From assembly GCA_039583875.1 (NCBI GenBank), contig CM077150.1:2250332-2314331 (forward strand): DNA of 64,000 bases, given 5' to 3'. Origin of the DNA: Platanthera guangdongensis. Its lineage: Eukaryota > Streptophyta > Magnoliopsida > Asparagales > Orchidaceae. Positions 11,030-22,816 of the stretch are shown piece after piece. A program made the translations under genes and the position numbers. Below the pieces are notes generated by a model that made no database searches, was not told the DNA's origin, and saw only the letters and a program-made list of their open reading frames with translations. Positions within the stretch are counted from its first letter, which is position 1; every line of letters starts with the position of its first letter.

Positions 11030-11800
11030 AGAAGAAACAAGCTTCGTGCAGCGAATCGAAAAGCTCCTCCACCATTAGAATGAGAAACTTGTCCTGATCA
11101 TCTTGGTCTTTAGTTCGGGATGGTCCATGCAAAACACCATCTCTCATCCTTCTTATGAAACAAGATGACTGGGGACGAAAAAAGAGACGTGTCAGAAGAT
11201 TTCATGTTGGAGTATGTCGGTGTACTGTCTTCCTTTTGGGGAAGGGGTACCAATAAAGGCCTGATGATCGTAGGTGTGGTACTCGGTAGCGGTGGTCCTG
11301 GTGGTGGGTGCTCGATAGCAAAATCTGGCCAAACTCTTATAACAAGTGATCCATTTATGTGTGATTGGTGCGGCCCGCCTCCAAGCAAAAGGTTTATGAC
11401 GATATCTGTGAAACCCCGCCAGCCTCGGAGCCTGGATGCACCTGCATAGTCATATGATCAAAATCTCACATCACTAGGTCCAATTTGCATAGCCATTTAA
11501 TGCCCGACACAACTTCAAATACTTGGAGAATAATCATAAGTAAGCTAACCATAAAGCAGTGTCCCTTCACCAATATGAGCATGGTGCGACAGACTACTGG
11601 GCAGTCAATCTTGCTCTCCTTGGACACTAACATGTTGGAGGTGCGACGTGTCATTGTAAGCTGAAAACATTGTGGGATGCTCACTAGTAAAATTGTGTCG
11701 TAATGAACGTCTAGATGGTGTGACCACGACGATGGACTGCAATAGTGTGGAATGAAATCTCTGGGTCAACATGGTCTTCCCCTTCCTCACCCTCATTGGA
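11030..11800 (-). pseudogene. Ty3/gypsy protease and reverse transcriptase N-terminal remnant
   Basis: Minus-strand translation shows SGIKWLCKLDLVM near 11470, matching the GIQWLxxLGxV motif that follows gypsy protease. FSSPVILFHKKDERWCFA near 11130 matches the reverse transcriptase motif FSSPVLLVKKKDGSWRFC. Frame changes and stops separate the pieces, and the RT catalytic FDDILVYS block is absent. With the integrase pieces at 8.9-9.8 kb this is probably the same dead element, split by the LTR at 10018-10984. Confidence 0.65.
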
Positions 11801-11813
11801 GGGTTCACCAACC

Positions 11814-12278
11814 GCTAAGTTATCAAAGGCGCAAGGCGCACTGAGGTGCAAAGGGCTCCTGCAGCCTAGGTGCAAGGCGCAGGCGCGCGCCTGAGGCACG
11901 TGAGGCGCAAAAATGGGGGTAAAAGGAAATAGAGCGAATTGGGCTCCTAATTCGCCCAATTTCAGCGAACTGGGCGCCCAACTCGCCTAATTTCAGCGAA
12001 TTGGGCGCCCAAGTGCATCCAATTTCAACGAATTGGGTGCCCAAGTGCGCCTAGGTGTGCCTCAGGTGCGTCTAAAATCATGTTTTTGCTCATATCAATT
12101 TTTTTAAAAAAAAACCTTGAAAGGCTCGGCACTCCTTTGGCGCGCCCGGGAGCCCGTAAGGCGCGCGCCTGGGCGCTCCTGAGGCGCGCCTGGGTGCGTC
12201 TGGGGCACATCGCCCGCCTCAGCCGTGATGAGGCGCGGCGGGCTGCGCCCGGCGCCTCAGGCGCGCCTTGACAACTAT
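11814..12278. mobile_element. hAT-like MITE rich in GGCGC motifs, 465 bp
   Basis: The ends TAAGTTATCAAAGGCGC and, on the complement of the right end, TAGTTGTCAAGGCGC form imperfect inverted repeats. Flanks CACCAACC (11806-11813) and GACCAACC (12279-12286) match at 7 of 8 positions, as for an old hAT target duplication. Inside are about four repeats of a 35-bp unit around GCGAATTGGGCGCCCAA, and subterminal GGCGCGCCT palindromes. Confidence 0.75.
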
Positions 12279-12286
12279 GACCAACC

Positions 12287-12615
12287 TCACGCCAAAAAAG
12301 TCACTTACACTTGTGCCCCTTCGTGCAAGGTTCATCACCAACCCTAAACCCTTGGCACCACGTTTTACCATCTCTGCGCTCAAAAGGCGCTTGAAGAACT
12401 GTGTCGATCCACCTCTTTCCCCTTGGCGGGGAACTATTGAGCTGGTGGATAGGAGCATTGTATGCCATGGAAGAGACGATGTTGCCTCTAACAACTGATG
12501 TAGGACCTATTCATCATTAGTCGTTAAGCACAAACTCGAGGGCGACTGATCACTGCAGTGAGATCCGTATGGGTCTCAAATTCCATGTCCAAGTGAAGAC
12601 ACTCCAAAAGGGCCC
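12287..12615. other. No recognisable gene
   Basis: Short spacer between a MITE and an LTR. Nothing coding is seen. Confidence 0.4.
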
Positions 12616-13334
12616 TGTTGAAACCCGGATACTGACTCAACTGAGTAAGGACCAGGAGGGAATAGCTTGAGTTACTTGACGCACAGTCAGACTTCAAGGG
12701 TTGAATATGTCGAGCCTAGAACTAACCCTCACTGATTGAAAGCTGGATTGCACACTCACAACCCCACAAGTGCGAGCGGGGAGGTCTCACCACACACCCA
12801 GAAGTTATTTTAGAACCTCCCCTTCCTAAACCAAAAGTTGAGCTAAGCATCTCGAATGACACAAAGAGAACAACTCAGAGGGCGCGGGCTCTAAGGGGAG
12901 GGACTCCTTTCTTTGAGGAGCTACGGGGTCATATTTATAAGCAAAACATCTCGGGGGTACATTAGTTTGTGGATAGCTTCCTCTGTTTTAACTAAAATGT
13001 TATTTCTAAACCCAAATGACAAGTGGACAACCCTCACCGACTTAAGCCAAATGTTATTCCATGAACCCAAATGGGGTGCAGGTAGTCGTTTCGACCTTCA
13101 AGAGATTACTACAAGCTGACCTATGCGAGTCCACGAGTTTGACCAGCCCTGACTCGCCTCGTCTACTTGACAGCGAGTCAGGTTGTTCTGCTCAAACTCG
13201 CCCCTCATCACCTTGCTTGACGGCGAGAATGGATGGTCTGCCCGGACTCACCCACAAAACATTGAGGAGTGTTTGCTCCCATTGTGATCCACTGGGACAG
13301 ACCTTACATTTGCTCGCTGAATACAGGTTGTACA
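12616..13334 (-). mobile_element. LTR of the fragment I family, minus orientation, 719 bp
   Basis: On the minus strand it begins TGTACAACCTG and ends GGGTTTCAACA, the same termini as the LTRs ending at 4226 and 42464. It has a TATAAATATGACCCC promoter box (plus coordinates 12932-12939), matching TATAAATATGACGCCCC of fragment I. No antisense gene, polypurine tract or primer site is visible beside it, so it is a solo or truncated LTR. Flanks GGCCC and TGCCA do not match. Confidence 0.6.
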
Positions 13335-14223
13335 TGCCAGCTGTGAAAATGGGCACTTGATGTTCGGGAATGACGGAGGGCGCGCCCACTAGTAAAACAA
13401 ATCTCTCAAAATATTCGTCTGCAGAGTCTATCGATTTAAGAGAGACAAGGTCGCCAATGGGTGGTCACAGAGAAGCACCCAAATGTGCAGATTGCAAATG
13501 AGCTTAAAGCCTTCAAAACTTAAATGGGGTTTCTCCCGTTGTAACTACACAAACTATGATTGGGAGGATCTCATGAGGTGAAAGGAAGCGATATTGATTC
13601 ATTCTTCCCAAGGAATTATGGTTGGGCACTCTCCTCCATGGGAGGGAGTGGTCGGCCTATGAATGCGATACACTGGGACACGTATATTAAATATTTATTT
13701 TTTATAATTATGAAAATCCTAAAACATTTAACAAAAAATTTAAAAAATGAATAAATATTCAAATAAATTACGTCATACTTAAATATTACTCATCAAATAT
13801 TCAAAAGTAAAACTTAACAAAAGATCAAAAAATGATAGAACATTAACACATTACCATTATATCATCAGTAAAAATAATGAATTCTCAAGCAAACCTTTTC
13901 TCTCACTTTCAATCTTCCTTTTTCTAGATGAAATATTCACCCCACTAGTAGATCCATCTTCACTACTTGAAATGCTAGAAGGGGGAAAGAGACTTTTTTA
14001 GAATCAAGACTCGTTATTCTAGCATTCACCTCTTCTTCAAGTTTTTTTCATCTCAAATAGATCATTCTTTGAGGCTTTTACACACTTTCCAATTCATTTT
14101 TCACCAATCATTAACAATGTGCTCTCACTCTTGTTTATGAACTTATAAAATTTTTTTACAAAAATTACACTTCCAAGATAAATTGCCTCCCACCTCACCA
14201 TGAGTAGCTTAGGGACACGCGTG
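13335..14223. other. AT-rich stretch without recognisable gene
   Basis: Mostly AT-rich DNA after 13680. Short frames only. Confidence 0.4.
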
Positions 14224-14280
14224 TTTGATTGAGCGAGACACGCGAGTCCTACGTGAGCCAGCGTGTCGGACTTCCGACAC

Positions 14281-14425
14281 GCATGTCGAAGAGTGTCGGA
14301 GAGTGTCAGAGAGTCAGACGCGTGTCGGAGAGTCGGGCGCGTGTCGGAGAGTCGGGCGCGTGTCGGAGAGTCGGGCGCGTGTCGGAGAGTCGGGCGCATG
14401 TTGAATCAGACGCATGTCGGAGAGT
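14281..14425. repeat. 19-bp minisatellite
   Basis: About five to six copies of GTCGGAGAGTCGGGCGCGT and variants. It keeps several frames open by chance and is not judged a gene. Confidence 0.85.
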
Positions 14426-14636
14426 CTGACACCGATACGCTTGGCATTTTGAAGCGTTGGTGCTTCATAGAACGAATGGGCCATGACAACACTCATAGAC
14501 GAGCTTCGGGTCTCTACAGATAGGAGGGAGAGATGGTTCTGTAAGAGGCTTTATGTAATGACTAATATGGGCCCCTCCAAGTCTCAGTACTTTAAGGATG
14601 ACCCAAGTGGTTTCTTGGCTCAGGGTGACATGCGAC

Positions 14637-15320
14637 TGTTAGAAACCAGGTCTGGGCCAAGGCTCCGAATGAACTACGGGAATATTGGGACAATCCGGAC
14701 CTGACCGACTGCAGTCGAATGACAACAACATCCCCAACCAAATCTCCGTGCAAGGCTCCGAATTATCTACGGGAATATTGCACGGTATGTTGTTGAGACA
14801 CGGACTCGATCCCGGGACCTCCTTTATAAGAGGCGCCTAAGCCAACCTCTCATACCCAAATGCGCTGCAGCGCAGTTGGATATGAGAGCTTGGCTTAGGC
14901 GCGAACTACGGGAATATTGAGACAATCCGGACCTGCCCAACTACAGTCGAATGACAATAACATCCTCAACCAAATCTCCGTACAAGACTCTGAATTATCT
15001 ACCGGAATATTGCACGGTAGGTTGTTGAGACCCGGACTCGACCCCAGGACCTCCTTTATAAGAAGCGCCTAAGCCAACCTCTTATACCCAAGTGCGCTGC
15101 AGCGCAGTTGGGTACGAGAGATTGGCTTAGGCGCCTCTTATAACGGAGGTGCTGGGATCAAGCCCAGGGCCTCAACAACCTACCTGGGATTGTCCCCGCT
15201 GTGGGCCCCAGGAGATTTGGTTGGGGATGTTAATGTCGTTCGACTGCAGTCGGCCTGGTCCGGGATTGTCCCAATATTCCCGTAGATAAATCGCCTTGGG
15301 ACCCGGCCTGGTTTCTAACA
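14637..15320. repeat. Fold-back inverted-repeat element, copy 1
   Basis: It begins TGTTAGAAACCAGG and ends CCTGGTTTCTAACA. Its two halves are reverse complements and meet at a palindrome around TGCGCTGCAGCGCA (near 15092-15105), with an extra partial left half containing a second such palindrome near 14870. No coding capacity. The family recurs at 15333-15400, 18891-19063 and 19079-19334. Confidence 0.75.
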
Positions 15321-15410
15321 AAAGATGGCAGCGTACTTGGGTATGAGAGGTTGACTTAGGCGCCTCTTATAAAGCAGGTGCTGGGATCGAGCCCTGGGCC
15401 CAATGTTGTC

Positions 15411-15590
15411 AAAAACGCGTTTTTGCACGTAAGATCGTACGATCTTACGATTTTTACGGGGGATACGATCTTCGGGGAAGCCTAGATCGCGTGCACCATA
15501 GAAACGGTAGGATCGCCGTTTAGGATCGTAGGATCGTACGATCCTACGATCCTAAACGATCCTACCGTTCAAGGAAAACATTATATTTAG
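15411..15590. repeat. Left subterminal GATCGTA/TACGATC array of the hAT element
   Basis: Clustered copies of GATCGTAGGATC, CGATCTTACG and their complements form several palindromes. Similar motifs recur at the right end (about 18800-18880). Arrays like this bind hAT transposases in known elements; that role is inferred here. Confidence 0.7.
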
Positions 15591-15966
15591 CGCGATGTTA
15601 TTAACCCGAACCCGTGGCACGCCTGGAGAACATAATCGCCTCTTCCCCTAGGGTTCGGCCCGACACTCCCCTCCCGCGAGCTCTGCGAAGCAGCCGCTGC
15701 CCGTTGCCGCCCCATTCCGCCTGCGCGCGACATTGAGACGCCGCTGCCGCCATATTCCGTCGCCGCCGCTGGTGTTTGCTCGCCCGAGAAAGGTTCTGTC
15801 GAGCTTTTCTGGTGCGAGAAAGGTCTTTCCTGCTGATCTGGTGCAGTGGTGCGAGTTCTTCTTCTCCTTCCTGCTGTTTTGTCGAGCTTTTCTGGTGTGA
15901 GAAAGATGCTTCCTGCTGATCTGCTGCAGTGGTGCCGAGTGCGAGCTCTTCTTCTTCTCCGATCTG

Positions 15967-16325
15967 GTAAGATTTTTTTTTCTTGCCTTATTTTGGTTCC
16001 ATTCCTAATCTCTTGTTCACTCTTCCTTCTTGTTGTTTAGTATTTCCTATTGATTCTCCTGCTAGAGCTGTTCTTCATATGTTCATTGTGTGTTGTGTTC
16101 GCCATTAAATGTTGATTTGTTGGACTTTTGTCTCGTTGCTGGAAGGTTGGCCGGCTTAAGGTCTTGGTGGATTAATGGCTCCAGTTTAGCCTGGTGGAGC
16201 GAGGAAGAGCTGAGGGGTTGCCTGATTTTTTTTCCGGTTGATATTAGTGAATTTTTTCGGTTGCTTTTTTTCTTGCTTGATTTTTTTTCTTGCTTATGGT
16301 TTGATTTATTTTGTGAGTAGGTAGT
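15967..16325 (+). other. Probable 5' UTR intron of the hAT transposase gene
   Basis: A donor GTAAGATTTTTTTT follows GATCTG at 15967, and a T-rich stretch leads to acceptor-like GTAG at 16320 or 16324, just before the ATG at 16330. The upstream leader is GC-rich and has no good frame. Confidence 0.45.
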
Positions 16326-16329
16326 TAAA

Positions 16330-18654
16330 ATGGCTTCAAGTGGTGCTTCAGGTAGTGCAGTTGGGAGTAGCAATGCTCCTGCCACCGCTAGCAAAGGGTC
16401 TAAAATGGGCAAAAATGCTCCTGGAAGTAAGAGTGATATTGGATGAAAGTATGGCATCCCAGTTGAAGAAGATGCGAGAAAAATAAAGTGCAAATTTTGT
16501 GAGAAAACAGTGACCGGGGGAATTTATAGATTGAAACATCATTTGGCGGGTACTCAAAAAGATGTTGGAGCATGTAGAGCTGTTCCTGCGGAAGTGAAGA
16601 AAGAGATATGGGAGATTGTTGTTGGGTTGCAAGAGAAGTTAGTGAAGAAAAAAATCCCCCATATGGCAGAAGTGGAGGATGTTGGTGACTTGAAGAGGAA
16701 AAGGGAAGATAGAATCTCAACTGGACTTTTTAAGAGAAGTGGAGCAAGTACAACTCAAAGTACCATCAATTCAATTTTCAAGAAAGGATTGCATGAAGAA
16801 GCATGCAATGATATAACATCATTCATCTACAACAACGATTTACCATTCAATGTGGTAAAAAGTGAATAATTTCATAAGATGTGTGAATCTATATCAAGTC
16901 ATGTCTTGTGTTTTAAGCCTCCATCATATCATGATATCAGAGTGAAATATCTGAAACAACAATATCAACTGACTATGGAGAATATTTCAGAACATAGAGC
17001 TCATTGGAAGAAAATGGGATGCACTATAATGACAGATGAATGGACTGATAAAAGAAGGAGAACATTGATCAATTTCTTAGTGAATAGTTCAATGGAAACT
17101 ATATTTCTAAAGTCCATTGATGCATCTCATATATCCAAAACAACAGAAAATGTCTTCAAGATGATTGATGATATTGTTGATGAGGTGGGTGAAGAGAATG
17201 TTGTCCAGGTGGTGACGGACAACACTGCAAATTACAAAGCCGTTGGAGAAATGTTAATGTTAAAGAGGAAAAGATTATATTGGACTTCATGCGCTGCTCA
17301 TTGTATTGATTTGATGTTAGAGGATTTTGAGAAGAAGATACAAGTCCATCATGATACAATTCCTAGAGCAAAGAGAATCACGACATATATTTATTCCAGA
17401 ACATCCCTCATATATTTATTGAAAACCTTCACTAAAGACAGGGAATTAGTGAGACCGGCAATGACACGTTTTGACACTTCATACTTAACTTTGGGCTGCC
17501 TTAATGAGAACAAACTTGCTTTGATAAGAATGTTCAATTCAGATGAATGGAAAGCTAGCCGAGCTGCATGTTCAAGTGAAGGAAAGATAATTGAGGAGGT
17601 GGTGATGGATAAAGATTTTTGGAAGAATATTGTCATTTGCTTGAAGGGTGCTTATCCCTTAATGAAGGTGCTTCGTTTGTTTGATTCTGATGAGAAGCCT
17701 GCTTTGGGATATATATATATGAGGAAATGGATCGAGCAAAAGAACACATTGCCCATGTCTTTAATGGTGCGCAAAAATTGTAAGTCAATTAGTTTCCTTT
17801 TTTTAAGTATTATAGTCTTATAGATATGAGATTTTTTTTTCCTTATATACTAATTTTATTATTTGTGATGATTAGTTATCAACCAGTTTGGGATGTGATT
17901 GATGCTCGATAGGACAAACAATTGCACAGATCATTACATGCTGCAGACTATTATCTAAACCCCCAATTTCACTATAGTCCGTCATTTAAAGCTGATTATG
18001 AGGTGAAGCGAGGACTATATGACTGCATAGAAAGAATGATCGGGGGAGATATTGCTGAAATTTCAAAGATTGATGGTCAATTGGGGGATTTTAAGAATCG
18101 GAAAAAATTCTTTAGCTCTATCGTAGCCAAAAATGGTATTAATATCAAAACTCCGGCGGCATGGTGAGATTCTTATGGAGAAGAACATCCGGAGCTACAA
18201 AATTTTGCAAAACGTGTATTGAGCTTGACATGTAGTTCTTCTGAATGTGAGCGCAATTGGAGTGCATTTGAAAGGGTATAGTTACAATTTATTAAATATT
18301 TTTAATCACCAATATTATTGAATAATAATTAAAAAAATTTTCCAGGTACACACAAAAAGAAGAAATCGTTTGAAGCAAAAGACAATGAATGATGTTGTCT
18401 TTGTGATGACGAATTCTCGTTTGACAAATAGTAAGTTAAAGAAAACTCGGAAAAATAATTTTGATGATATTCCATCCGATAACGAGTGGATTGTTGCCGA
18501 TGAAGATGATGAAGAAGATCTTGAGATAGAGCATCCGGATGTTGAAGAGGTAGCTGCTCGCCTAGACGGAGGAGAACAAGATCTTGGGATAGATGAAAGC
18601 GACGAATATGCTTCATTAGGCAATTTGGACTTTAGCTTAGATGACTTATTTTGA
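16330..18654 (+). pseudogene. hAT transposase (BED zinc finger, DUF659, C-terminal dimerisation domain), inactivated
   Basis: The reading frame from ATG 16330 encodes a BED-type zinc finger (CKFCEK...RLKHHLAGTQ), a DUF659-like domain (TDEWTDKRRRTLINF), and the hAT catalytic core with VVTDNTANYKAVGE and WTSCAAHCIDLML. The C-terminal dimerisation segment reads SLTCSSSECERNWSAFERV, followed by HTKRRNRL and an acidic tail. Introns lie at 17780-about 17875 and 18276-18345 (GTATAG to TTCCAG). Four in-frame stops are present: TGA 16444, TAA 16867, TAG 17910 and TGA 18165. At least three stand where the family has Trp. Frame and splice sites are otherwise kept, so inactivation is by point mutation only. 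Confidence 0.85.
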
Positions 18655-18890
18655 ACGAGGTAAATGTAGTAATGCACTATTATTATTTACTATCATACTA
18701 TGCAGTTGAACTTTTCTTTTATATATATATTGTTTTTTGATTAATGATCTACTACATATATTTATACATAAATTAGATTTATTTAATTTTGTATACTAAG
18801 TAAGATCTTACCGTTTCGTTTCGATCGCACGTTTTACGATCTTACCACTGCCGACCGATCTTAGGTAAGATCTCGATCTTGACAACATTG

Positions 18891-19334
18891 CATGGGCCTG
18901 AACAACCTACCCGGAATATTCCCATGTGTGAATCCGGAGCCTTACGGGAGATTTGGTTGGGGATGATTGTTTGTGCCGTTCGACAGGAGTCAACCAGGTC
19001 CGGGATTGTCCCAATATTCCCATAGATAATTCGGAGCCTTGGGCCCCGGCCTGGTTTCTAACAAAATATGACCATCTTTTGTTAACCAGGCCGGGGCCCA
19101 AGACTTCGAATTATCTACTGCGGTGTGAGAGGCGGTGTTAGTCCCCTCTTATAAAGGAGGTGCTAGGATCAAGCCCCGGGCCTCAATAACCTACCTGGGA
19201 TTGTCCCCGATGTGGGCTCCAGAAGATTTGGTTGGGGATGTTAATGTCGTTCAACTACAGTCGGCCAAGTCCGGGATTGTCCCAATATTCCCATACATAA
19301 TTCGGAGCCTTGGGCCTCGGCCTGGTTTCTAACA
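18891..19334. repeat. Fold-back repeat family, copies 2 (right part) and 3
   Basis: 18891-19063 continues the half-element cut at 15400 and ends GGTTTCTAACA. Copy 3 then starts with GTTAACCAGGCCGGGG near 19081 and ends CCTGGTTTCTAACA at 19334. Outer flanks of the whole complex, GCGAC (14632-14636) and GTGAC (19335-19339), differ by one base. Confidence 0.65.
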
Positions 19335-19339
19335 GTGAC

Positions 19340-22164
19340 CAACACTCATATGAGGATCTAGATCGTCGACATTTGTAGAGAGTGATTCTAAATGATCATA
19401 TAAGTGTTAACCTTTAAATCCATTTGATTAAAGTGTGCAATCTATAACTTACAATGTCGGGCGTGGGCAAGCTCATGGGTGTGCTCGTCGTTTGACCTCC
19501 GGCGAGACTAGGACAGCACATGAAAAAAATTGAAAGAAAAAGAAAAGAAATTTTAAATGTCATTACGCTTATGCAAGTGACCCAAACCTTGGGCTATAAT
19601 AGGAAACAAATATAGAGTAGAGTTTAACGGGATGTAGGAAGACTGTGGGAATGTTCAAATGAAATAGGAAAGATAATTGACGACTATGATTGCAATTAAA
19701 GAAATTTACTAATCATATTTGATTCTTTTGTCGCATTATAAGTCACATTTTATTTTTCAACATTTATTTATTAACATGTATTTCTTTCACGCATTTTCTT
19801 TTGAAATGAGTTTGGTTTATCCGGGTTGACCGTCCGATGAGACATTGAATAAATAAGTCCGATAATTTTAGTCGTTAGGACGTAACGGGTAAACATATAA
19901 TTATTTATGAAAACATAATTTTAATTGAAAAAAATGCAAATTCAGAACTTATAAATAAGAGTTACTCTGGAAAGGAATTATTGGAAATAGGATATTTGGA
20001 AAGGTTGCCAAAAAGAAAGATTTCCTAATTATTGATTGAGAATCAAAACATGGAAAAAGGAAATATTTGGGAGCATGGATTTGGGAATGAAATTAAATGG
20101 CCGATCAAATATCTGCTTCTATATAAAAAAAGAGACTTATCGTGGGAGGGAAAGACCGGACACACAGAGGAACGAATCCTTTTTCGTCCTCCGCCTTGCC
20201 GGTAAAACCGCCAAGCGTACGACATTTCTGTCACTACTCCAATCCGCCGCCGCAAAGCCGCTCTCAACTGCTGCCCTAGCCTCCCATCGTAAGGATCAGC
20301 CACCGCCGACATTGCTGCAAGTCTCCAACCATACGCCGTCGAGGATCAGCCACCCAGAACGCCGGCAAAGGATTCCTCATCTCCTGCTCCAACCGCGATT
20401 AACTCACCAAACGCCATCGACCCCGCCACCCTTCTCCAGCGTCGGTCGTTCTTGCTGCGAAAAGGGTGTCGTCGACCTCAGCACTCTGGTCTGGCACCCT
20501 CCCTGTGGCTCCTCCTGCCGACTAGAGTCAACAAAGTCATGATCGGGATTCTCTCCCCTGCTTGCCCGATTTGACCCGTCATCAGCAGTCGCTCCTCAAC
20601 GTGTGATTGGGTTGATCACTTGTGGTAATTTTGTTGATTTCTTGCTCGCAAATAATTGGTTTAAATTTATGCACATCTTAAATAATTAAAGAGCTTGCCC
20701 CGAACGTTCTAACAACTTACATTTTCGTTAATCCATAAATGGTTTCTTGTGGTTTAAGCTTGTGATTGTACAAATCCCGCTATGCCTCGATCTGTGAGGC
20801 GCCGCCGACGAAATTTTCTGAATAACGAATAATGATTTTGATGAAAATTATCATTAAGAGTAGCTTAACGCGCGAACACCTTGATTTGGCCGCTCGACCA
20901 CTTTTTAAAAATTAGGAAATCAATTTATTTTTCTAAAACCTACCTTTATTTTATAACAAATAAAAGTTATTTTTGCATTAAAAATAATTAATTTAGAAAC
21001 CCTAATCTGTGTTTACATCAATATCACAAGAGACTAGAATATTGAAGAGAGGGAACTAATGTTACTAATAAATATCCATAAAAATGAGATTTCACAAAAA
21101 TTCAAAAGAAATCTTACAATCAAAAACTGAAATTATAACTGATAGAAGGCTTAGGGAGGGAAAGCTTGGAGAATGCAGTTTTGGATATCTGATGGTGGTA
21201 TTATTTGATGACGTTGCATCCAATGCAAAATGAGAGCCAGGGAAACGACAATGGAGTGCATTTGGGTCATGGAGGGAGTAAAGGGGTTGTAGTGGGATGT
21301 TTGGACTTGCATAATAGTTGTTGGGGATGGAATAAGTGGTCAGGGAGGGCATAAGGGAGTCTCAATTGAGATTATGGGATGTGGTGGCTGTTAGAAAGAG
21401 GTGGGAGGGTATGGTTGTAGGATGAGAAGAGGGGTGAAGGGAGTTGCGGCAGGTTATGGGGGTGGTTTGTTGGTATAAAGTGGGGAAATGGGTAGTGGAG
21501 TAGTCATTGTTGGAAGTTGGAAGTTCTGGGAGGAGTGGGTAGTTATGGGTACTTCTTGGGTACTTATGGAGTAGTAGGAGGCCAGCCAAAGTGGGGTGGC
21601 AGGCTAAGTGGTAGGAGTAGTGGTGGTCGGTCAAGTGGTGGTGGTGATCGGCTAGGGTGGAGAGGAAGAGGGGCTGATCAAGGAAAAGGGGAGAAATGCA
21701 TATGCTTTCATACCTAGGTTTCGTCGTCGGCATTGGGTGACCAAAAGGAAGAATTTTCTCTCAAACTTTTGATCGTTGCAAGTGAAATCCTTTATCCATA
21801 TTTATAGAATACGAAATGTCATGAACGGTCATGATCTTGTGATCATAATGATGATTAAAATATGTCAACAATAAAATACAAAATAAAATAAAATTCCTCA
21901 GTCGTCAAATCAACAGAAGAAGACCGAATTTAATCTTTACTTGCCCAATGCATCTAGGCCCTTACGGATTTTGTGGTGTGATCCTAATCACATTGTGAAG
22001 ATGCCATAATTAAAAATTTCATCACTAAAGAGGAAATGTATTGTCGTCGAGGAGAAGCAGTCGTTGTAGAAAAGACTAAACATTACATATGATGCTCTCA
22101 AGAGTCAAGAGTGTTGTTGAGAAGGTTCTTCATCTCAAGGAGAAATCTAAGACAAAAGTTAGGG
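19340..22164. other. No intact gene; LTR-like leader sequence and low-complexity tract
   Basis: Around 19450-20950 the composition (TATATAAAAAAAGAG near 20121, pyrimidine-rich leader, CCGATAATTTTAGTCGTTAG) resembles the LTR and leader of long-LTR gypsy elements, but no paired LTR was found. 21170-21720 is purine-rich on the plus strand (GGTGGTGGT-like) and encodes only low-complexity frames on either strand. Confidence 0.35.
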
Positions 22165-22169
22165 ACATG

Positions 22170-22509
22170 TGTAGCGGTCCGGAGCGAAGTCCGGCTACAC
22201 TGTCTTTCTACTGAGACGAAGACCGGGGATCGGCCAAGGGAATCAGGGAGAAGAAGGGGACAAGGTGGAGGAAAGAAGAACTTCTAATTTTATTCATCAA
22301 AATATTGCTTATACAATGCTCTTAATCCCTACCTATTTATAACAGGGAAGTGGCAATATAGCCGTTACATGATATATCTGTTTACATTTAACTATTTAAT
22401 TAATCTTGGGCGGGATCTGGCCGTTGGATATCCTTGCTCCTGTCCTGACACGTGTCTCTGCATCCTACCCTTGGAATCCTTATGCTTGATGGTGGCCGTT
22501 GATTCAACA
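22170..22509 (-). mobile_element. 3' LTR of the chromovirus (340 bp)
   Basis: On the plus strand it reads TGTAGCGGTCC to GATTCAACA, with minus-strand TATAAATA at plus coordinates 22334-22341. By hand alignment the shared 323 bp of the two LTRs differ at about 15 positions, all transitions, so the insertion is not recent. Confidence 0.9.
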
Positions 22510-22816
22510 TTATCGTTCCTTTTAAGAAGCGATGTCCTCATGTCTTGCATCCGCTGTCGGAAGAGAAACCCTAGGGCCAAGCGAGGGAGTGGTTGAGCTT
22601 CCCGGTGGATCTGCTGCTTCTGAGATCTGCAATGGAGACGGCAAGGGAATCACCATCTCTTGAAGAGTCTGACCTTTGTAACTCTTGTTCTGATCTCGTT
22701 GAAGTTGAGCTGTCGGTAGTAAGTCGTGAGCTTCCTCCTTAGTCTCTAGACTTTTGTTTCTTCCTCTAGTTCCCCTTTTCTTCTTTTTCTGCCAACTTTT
22801 GTTTCCTCCTTCGTCT

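Larger units (their letters stand above)
15401..18890 (+). mobile_element. hAT transposon, 3490 bp
   Basis: The terminal inverted repeats are CAATGTTGTCAA at both ends. The 8-bp flanks CCTGGGCC (15393-15400) and CATGGGCC (18891-18898) differ at one base, as for an hAT target duplication. It carries a spliced but inactivated BED/DUF659/hAT-dimerisation transposase. It inserted into the right half of a fold-back repeat, which resumes exactly after the duplication. Confidence 0.92.

Noticed and set aside
14229..14523. Frames with Arg/Val/Ser-Glu repeats
   Set aside because: Produced by the 19-bp minisatellite.
20036..20542. 168-codon plus-strand frame
   Set aside because: Located in LTR-like leader sequence; Pro/Ser/Arg composition without family features.
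21362..21733. 123-codon His/Ser/Thr/Pro-rich frame on the minus strand with an ATG
   Set aside because: Low-complexity pyrimidine-rich strand, no motif, and the opposite strand is equally open.
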